A stretch of 64,000 bases of DNA, taken from assembly GCA_029959195.1 (NCBI GenBank), contig CP114121.1:930001-994000 (forward strand), read 5' to 3'. This DNA comes from Dictyophora rubrovolvata (lineage: Eukaryota > Basidiomycota > Agaricomycetes > Phallales > Phallaceae). Of the stretch, positions 57,498 to 64,000 are shown one piece after another. A program made the position numbers and the translations under genes. The notes beneath the pieces were generated by a model. The model did no database searches and had not been told where the DNA came from. It worked only from the letters and a program-made list of their open reading frames with translations. Within the stretch, counting starts at the first letter, position 1; every line of letters starts with the position of its first letter.

Positions 57498-58258
57498 TTA
57501 GCGACGAGTGCTTGAATAGTATTTTGATGCATCAACGGCGCTGCTTCTGCGTTCCTTCTTGATATCTTTCCGTTCCCGTTCCCTTTCCAAGTCTTCCATG
57601 TCCTCATCTTCCATTCCTGAGCAACCGCGCTCAATATGTCTTTTCAGCGCATCGGCTCTGCTTAGATTCTTGTGACAATAAGGACATGCATGTTTTCCTT
57701 GACGTGTATGGATGTCACGATGTCTCTTGCAATCATAAGCGCGACTAAACGAAGAGCCGCATATATCACAAGCGAACGTTTTAAAGTTTGTTACTGGATG
57801 TGGCGGCTCAGGTGCATATCCGAAGGTCTGCGGGGAGATGGACGGGTAGGGGTAATAGGTTGGCGACGAGCCCGGGTCTCCAGAATTTGATCTTCCGTGA
57901 GACCGAAGAGAAGATGATGTGTCTGAATAAATGTTTGAAGGCACTTTGGTAGATAGCGGACTCGAAGAAATGGGATAGTAACCCATTGAGGACCTTGGCC
58001 GTGACTCGAGTTCCATTAAAGGAGGGAGAGAAATGGCATTGGATCGTGAATAACTCGAGGAATAATGTGCAGGAGGTTCCATAGTCTGTACATCTAGTAA
58101 TGTATATATATCAGAATCAATTTCGTTGAGAAAAAAATCGGCCACTTACATCTCCCAATCAAACGGGGAGCGGAATTGTGTGCGGTGTCTCGAATAGGTG
58201 GAAGTTTAAGGTCATCTAAATTGTTCGGACGGAAGAGAGCAGAAGATGAAGACTGCAT
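57498..58258 (-). CDS. Two-finger C2H2 zinc-finger protein
   Basis: A 234-residue protein from two exons, 58258-58150 and 58093-57498. It starts MQSSSSALFRPNNLDDLKLP and has a Ser/Pro/Tyr-rich middle. Two C2H2 fingers sit near the C-terminus: CDICGSSFSRAYDCKRHRDI with H, and CPYCHKNLSRADALKRHIER with C. The second finger ends in Cys instead of His, so it is C2HC. An acidic then basic tail follows (EDEDMEDLERERERKDIKKE). Probably a sequence-specific DNA-binding regulator; the target is unknown. The gene is convergent with CWC24 (165 bases between stops). Confidence 0.8.
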
Positions 58259-60187
58259 TCGTGGTGGGCGGGCGGGGGGATATGGTATGGTGAAGTCTCG
58301 TCGAGTGCCAAGACAGGTTTACGAGGGCGGCCTTTATAGACCTTGCCTGTGGCGTACAGCTGCCGAAGTTATGTTAAGCCCAGGGGCTGAACCGCCGTAG
58401 ATGAGAAATTGGAACAACACCGTAAAATAATAGGGAAACAATTCAAAACCGTTCGAAAAAGGATTAACAAAGGAACAGGGCAGATTTTGATGGATGTATG
58501 TAAACAAGGGCTACCTATGAACAGCATCTAGAGTAAGACTTGTGGCGTTCTCAGTTCGTCAATGTTCCGCTTTCGAACAGGGGAAGTGTAAGTTGCAAAT
58601 AAAAGTTAATTTCCGAGGCGCCGGATTACTTTAGGTCTCTTTAGGGCCAGGATAAACGCCACTCAGGGACCAAGAGATCTTATCGCCATTGTTTATATAA
58701 AGCCGGCAGTAGCTTCGCGACAAATGTATCGTAAGCAAATCAACGTAAACCCACCAAATGTGCGTTAACTTGATTATTCTCGCTTGGAGTTGTTAAACCT
58801 TACTCTCTCGGTTTGCATGCTAACGCGATGTCGCCGTTGCATCTCAGTATGATGATTATCGTGGAGCGTGGGGCCGCTTGTCCCTATGGCACAGGGCGGG
58901 GACTACGTATACACATCCACACTCTCGCCTGAGTTCGCTGAGGGGTGAAAGGAATTCAAGGGTTGTATATTCTTCCCCTGGATAATCAACGTCGATAACT
59001 CGATCTTCTAATGAGGCATTCCACGGTCGTTTTGAGGTTTTGTAAGGAACCATCTGCTGGATCCTGTAAGCCATACGGATTGGACGGGTGGGGCCCATAT
59101 ACCACTACCAACCAGGTGACACATCTGCATCAGTCGTCGAGACGACCGTTAATTCTTGACATGCAAAAATATGCAATCGGCGCTTTTCAAAAGGCACGGC
59201 TGAAATAATATTCGTTCCACCTTTAAAGTATTAAATGAGATGCAAGATGAAGGACTAGGACGTACTGATACTAATCCAAATAAAATATACTCCGACTTTC
59301 TCGTATGAATGAAACTCCCTTGAATAGTTTGAAAGATGGTTGCCTTGAACATCGAGATCCAAGGTGTTATATCCTAATTCGTGTTAGAGCCACAAGTCAT
59401 ACATTTCCTAGTCCAACGTATGGCAAATCATGTGTCTGGCACCAATTCGGTGATCAGAAAAGTCAGGGGAGCGTGTCGAGCCGACTGTGCCCTATGAACA
59501 CGGATCATGATTCTACTAGGGATGGCGTTCCATGGACGAACGTCATTCATATTCGACACTGTTTAAATACTCAAAATAGTCGAAGGCAAATAGTTGAAAT
59601 TCATCCCTAGTGATATATTCAGCGAAGATCTGCTTAGGTAGCAACTGAGCACGCTTGCGTTCTATTGCACTGCCTGCAATAGAAAGTGTTTAGAAATACA
59701 TATTACAACTTACGACGATTGAATCTTAAGCCAGAAAAACCAATCGCCAAAAACATCTGCCAGAAGAAAGCCACATCACCCGAACCAAATATCAGACGCC
59801 AGGTCGACATGTACACCGAGATTTCTAGAGCACCAAGAAATCTTGGCAGACATCTGTCGACGCCACGGAATCGCTTGTAATTTGAAAACGAAGAGAGCCT
59901 GTTCGTCAATCTTCGGGCCCGTTTGTTGTACCTTTCGATGGAGCTAAAAATACTATCGATTGATTTTATAATCTCGAGTGCCCCTTGACCTTGAATTTGC
60001 GTCCATATATCAGAGCACATCCTATTCGGAACTCCAGCAGCGATTGAGCTTTAGCTTTGAACTACGTCAAAAGCTATAGCCGAACAGTGATGCGAAAACT
60101 GCCACTACGGCCACGGAACTGTCTAAAACAAAGTTGGAACTAGAGTAGATTTGGTAAGCTGTGAAATTGTGACGGGGCGGTCACAGC
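58259..60187. other. Long intergenic region, no gene supported
   Basis: Upstream of the C2H2 gene and of the phosphatase gene. TATATAAA-like sequence lies near 58692-58700. Short frames on both strands (for example 59703-60020 on the minus strand, with a span-like ALEISVYMSTWRLIFGSGD) lack splice or family support. It may hold the regulatory DNA of the zinc-finger gene or a non-coding transcript. Confidence 0.4.
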
Positions 60188-61517
60188 ATGGCACCTTTTG
60201 ACCTTGATGCTTGCATTTCCCAGCTATTGCGGAAACAACTATTGCACGAGGCTTTACTGCGAGAAATATGTGCCAAAACGAAGGAAGTCCTTATGAGAGA
60301 GTCGAATGTCGTCCACGTTAGCGCGCCCGTTACTGTGGTCGGTGATATTCATGGGTAAGTAGCGTCCACAACTCGCACTCAGTTTGAAACATTAACATCA
60401 GGCTCCAAGCCAGTTTCATGATTTGATAGAGATATTTAGAATAGGCGGTTATGCTCCAAATACCAACTATTTATTTCTTGGTCAGTCCGTTCAGTGAATT
60501 CGCCATCATTTCCTGTAGTAACACGGATTTTTGAAACGCCAGGTGATTATGTTGACAGAGGTCTTTTTAGCGTAGAGACAATATCATTGCTGACATGCCT
60601 AAAATTACGATATCCTGAACGTGTTCAATTAATACGTGGCAATCATGAATCCCGCGCAGTAACCCAGGTTAGTGCTCTCCAGCTTCTTGATTGCTTGAAA
60701 ATCAAACACGACTCAGAGCTATGGCTTCTATACCGAATGCGTTCGAAAGTATGGCTCGTCCCACGTATGGACATACTTTACCGATATGTTCGACTTCTTA
60801 ACTCTGTCCGTTGTCATTGATGATCGCATATTTTGTGTTCATGGCGGTGAGTTTTTACAGCCCATAGTTTTCAATTCACGTTAGACGTAAATCAAGGCTT
60901 GTCTCCTTCTATACATTCAATCGACCAAATTAAAGTGGTAGACCGTTTCCGAGGTATGTATAGTTTGTCTTGGATATCTTGTACCAATTCAGTCTCGTGG
61001 CCATCAGAGATTCCACACGAGGGTCCAATGGCAGATCTTGTTTGGTCGGATCCAGATCCGGACAAGGAGGATTTTGCAATTTCACCTCGGTAAGCTGTTT
61101 TAGTTCACTTCGCTATCTGTAAATAAACATGATTTTCCGTTTATGAACGCTAGTGGCGCAGGCTATACATTCGGGTCGGGAATTGTACGGAAGTTTTTGG
61201 AAACAAACAGGATGTCGCACATTCTGCGAGCGCATCAGCTATGCATGGAAGGTTTCAGTGTGTTATATGATAATCACCTCTCCACAGTCTGGTCAGCTCC
61301 AAATTACTGTTATCGCTGTGGCAACCTTGCCAGCATACTTGAAGTCGGACCTGGTGAAGGAGCAATGCACTTTAATGTGTTCGAAGCGGCCCCTGAAAAT
61401 GAGCGAGATGGCCCTAGCCATCAACCTAACCAAAATGCTGGTGGCAAGGTGTGTAAATTTTTTGTTCTTGATAGATGATATACTAACAGTTTGTAGTTAC
61501 CCGAGTACTTCTTATAA
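60188..61517 (+). CDS. PP2A-like serine/threonine phosphatase catalytic subunit (Ppg1 type)
   Basis: A 315-residue protein from exons 60188-60354, 60410-60480, 60543-60667, 60717-60846, 60897-60953, 61008-61089, 61154-61448 and 61497-61517. The phosphoesterase motifs are all there: GDIHG (with QFHDL), GDYVDRG, RGNHES, then [27 protein letters not shown] and [11 protein letters not shown]. The end LPEYFL matches the PP2A-class carboxy-terminal tail. [19 protein letters not shown] and [13 protein letters not shown] place it nearest Ppg1; PP4 or PP6/Sit4 are alternatives. Ppg1 in yeast works with the Far complex. Confidence 0.9.
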
Positions 61518-61732
61518 TATATACATGAATATACCAGGATATACCTTCTATAATAATCAATCGTGTAGAATATCCAAATGTATTGAATATGGCATTGATA
61601 TAGGACGAATTTTGATTTTTCTCGAGTTGTTACCAAGGCTGCTTAAGCGTAAGAATCATAAGAATCACATGCGCCAGGTATGATGACCTAAGCAGGCTGC
61701 AGACGATCTCCTCTCCTGAAGTACTATGTAGC

Positions 61733-63127
61733 ATGCTGACACTATTGGAAGAAAAGCACAATGCAATATTAGCTTTATATGAACAACACTACGACACTCT
61801 TTTAGAAATTCGGGATACTCTGTACAACAACGTTCTCCCCGCCCTTGTAAGGGAGCTACATCTGGAAGATGAGACGGTAGAATGGCTGAAAACGTGGATT
61901 GTTGATCAAGGTGGGTTTGATCTATTACCCAACTCTTTGCTTTTAATTCGTTAATTTAGGGTCTATCTTTCGTATGCTCAAGGCATGGAGAACTTTTGCC
62001 TGTCGCACCTGGTCTAAACTAACTACTTGCCTCGTGATCTCTGCAGAAACACAAATTCGATCCTGGGAAAACTATCGAATTTTCTACCTATACCTTGCGA
62101 TGGCGTGTTCAGGAAAGAAAAAATCTTCAGTCTCACTCAGAGCGGGATAGCATCCAAAAGTGTATAAGAAGTTTGCCCATCAAAACTCGTGATATTTTTG
62201 GACGACCTGCCGTCGTGATAAAACCATCCGTTATCCAAAATAACGTTTCGGAAGTTAAACAAGAGATAGTCTCTGTGTATGAAAAAATTCGTCAGCAAAT
62301 GGCTTTTCGGCACAACTTTCAAGAATCTGGATGTGTTCAATTTGTCATGATAATTGACACCAAGAACGTCTCGCTCAGCAGTTCAGTAAGCCACTAACTT
62401 ATTCAGTTTTTATAATATATCAATCTCGATAGATCCTTGGTGTCATATCTTGGTTTGTACGTGAAGTGGCACCGAGATTTCCGGGAATGTGTGCCGCTGC
62501 TTTTGTGATAAATTATACTAAGTCATATGGGCTACATAATTTCGTTAAGTGAGTTCATTAACCTTGTTCAATAATTTCTGCGTATTTATTGGGGACATGT
62601 AGACGATTACTCCCAGCTAATGCACGGGCAAGAATCTACTTTCCCGATGCATCCGAATTAAATTCATGCTTTTCTTGCCCACTGCATTTTGGTTAGCTCT
62701 TTGCTGTGCCATGTTTATTTTGAGAACACGCGAAACTGATATACATTCTCTGTTTCAAGACACCTATGGAAATTCTGATGTCCCAGAAAATCTGACCAAC
62801 ATGAACGCGGGGCAACCGCCTGTCGCTGAGGAAGAATGTTTGAAGATCATATCTGCATCTTCTAATAGCTCAATTACAAGCGGCAATCTGTCACAATACC
62901 TTTCACCCATGTCTGTTTTCAATCCCTACTTTGGCTATCCTACCATCAGCATTCCGGGATCTTCTGCACCTCTCTTGAAGAATGGTCGTCGACGTAAAAG
63001 GGATCTGGCTCGTACCTTAATACAACTGTGGCTGGTCAAACTGAAGAGATTGACAGATAAGACGTGGCCTTGGATTCTGGTAACAATTGTACTTTGGGGT
63101 GTTGGTCTAATGGACAATTATAAATAA
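61733..63127 (+). CDS. CRAL-TRIO (Sec14-like) lipid-binding protein with C-terminal membrane anchor
   Basis: It starts at the ATG at 61733 (MLTLLEEKHNAILALYEQHY) and ends DNYK at 63127. The CRAL-TRIO domain reads TLRWRVQERKNLQ, TRDIFGRPAVVIKPSVIQ, CVQFVMIIDTKNVSL, ILGVISWFVREVAPRFPGMC, AAAFVINYTKSYGLHNFVKR and ARIYFPDASELN. After a Ser/Asn-rich linker, the last 40 residues have basic residues (GRRRKRDLARTL) and a span WPWILVTIVLWGVGLMDN, so the protein is probably tail-anchored with the domain in the cytosol. The likely role is lipid transfer or sensing at a membrane. Junctions at 61912-62045 and after 62680 are uncertain in phase. Confidence 0.75.
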
Positions 63128-64000
63128 GTATATACGGCTTTATATTAATTATTGGGTCTTGTCGTCCTGAGGTATTGTTTGCCATCGACTATTCTGAATT
63201 CATGTCAGAATAATAGTTCAATACTTTTAGAGTGGGTCCGGTAAAATTTGAATAATTGTCAGGAATTTGAATTCGCAGTTTCTAAGCGACGTTTGGCACT
63301 AGAGTGGCAAACTACTATGGAGTAGAATCATCGCCACTTGTCAGGGATCATGCATCAAGGATGTCGAGCGATGTGAACTTTAATGTTTCATGTTATTGAC
63401 AAATTGCGAAACATCTCGATCGGGCGAGCTTCTTAAGCCAGTCAATACTTCTGTGCTGAGCTGCGGGCGACATTTTCAATTGATGCATAGAACTAGCGAG
63501 TTACCACTTAGTAATGTAGAAATAAATCCTCAGCGTTGGAACACTAATGGAACACTATACGGAATGCGATTGGTTAGCATGTACCGCTTGTTTGTCTCGG
63601 TCACTTTGTTATATGAAAACTGTTTCATGTCACCTAAAACTATTATCTTTGTCCTTGAAAAGATAATCGCTCATGGCGTTGGATATCGATTGTTACTCGG
63701 CGATATGCGATCTAGAGCCCGTGGACAGCGAAGTCAATGAATTACGTAGGAATCATTAGGTAATCACACAGAACAGACTCCGCCTTACGGGTCCTTTTCG
63801 ATCCCAACGCGAACGCGTTCGACCACCTTTGCACAGTCACGCGACAATTTGATAAATTTGGTCTCTCTTAAGGTCCAAAGGAATGTCTTCAAAGTCGAGT
63901 GTTGAGCAGCAAAATCGGGTGATTATAGTCTGGTTTCGTTGATAATGATTTGTGTTAGAGCTCCTGACCAATTGTGCCTATTTCTCAAATAGAATTCAGC
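63128..64000. other. Right edge, no complete gene
   Basis: Mostly without supported genes. On the minus strand, a short exon-like piece at about 63788-63865 reads ETKFIKLSRDCAKVVERVRV with a GTAAG donor after it, so a gene entering from the right edge is possible. Not enough sequence to name it. Confidence 0.3.

Noticed and set aside
58856-60020. Short minus-strand frames with span-like sequence
   Set aside because: No start, splice or family evidence ties them into a gene, so they are left as intergenic.
63390-63740. Plus-strand frame of 116 codons near the right edge
   Set aside because: Composition and lack of any recognisable domain or splice context do not support a gene.
1-64000. CRISPR arrays, operons, prophages or retroelements
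   Set aside because: The window is eukaryotic; no direct-repeat arrays with spacers, and no LTRs, reverse transcriptase or capsid-type genes were seen.

Overview
This is a stretch of a filamentous basidiomycete (Agaricomycete-like) nuclear genome. The signs are dense genes on both strands, many short introns of about 40-115 bases with GT..AG ends, protein families typical of mushroom-forming fungi (DUF6533-like membrane proteins, a multi-exon laccase, a DUF7729-type GPI protein, a Zn(II)2Cys6-like orphan) and a tRNA with a short intron. I rebuilt the genes by hand from splice signals and reading frame. Where exon coordinates are listed, the summed length is a multiple of three.

Layout. 1-4.8 kb: tail of an MFS drug transporter, a GNAT acetyltransferase and a single-pass Ser/Thr-rich surface protein. 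5.8-8.8 kb: copy A of a duplicated block with a DUF6533-like membrane protein gene. 9.2-18.8 kb: housekeeping genes, namely mitochondrial tRNA t6A synthase QRI7, a GPI protein, proteasome chaperone ADD66, a DAL5-type transporter and an RRM-like protein with an SR-rich region. 19.2-30.4 kb: a repeated accessory region with a Zn2Cys6-like gene, copy B of the DUF6533 block, a TAP-like alpha/beta hydrolase, a degraded second Zn2Cys6-like gene and a second hydrolase. 30.7-38.5 kb: glycerol-3-phosphate acyltransferase, a claudin-like membrane protein, tRNA-Asp and RRP12. 38.8-43.2 kb: an orphan gene that looks broken and a laccase. 43.4-54.4 kb: WDR83/MORG1, a large DOCK-family exchange factor, TEN1, ARC19/ARPC4 and an IMPACT-family protein. 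56.2-63.1 kb: splicing factor CWC24, a C2H2 zinc-finger protein, a Ppg1-type phosphatase and a CRAL-TRIO protein with a tail anchor.

The genes do not form one pathway. The unusual part is 19-30 kb. There a Zn2Cys6-like plus hydrolase unit is tandemly duplicated, a roughly 3.6 kb block carrying a membrane protein gene (also present at 5.9-8.8 kb) sits inside one unit, and the two hydrolase genes are almost identical in their 5' halves but clearly diverged in their 3' halves. Other points of note are several GC-AG introns, an 11-base microexon that supplies copper ligands of the laccase, an ARC19 coding exon that is only the ATG, and a small three-exon TEN1 homologue sharing an 80-base promoter gap with ARC19.
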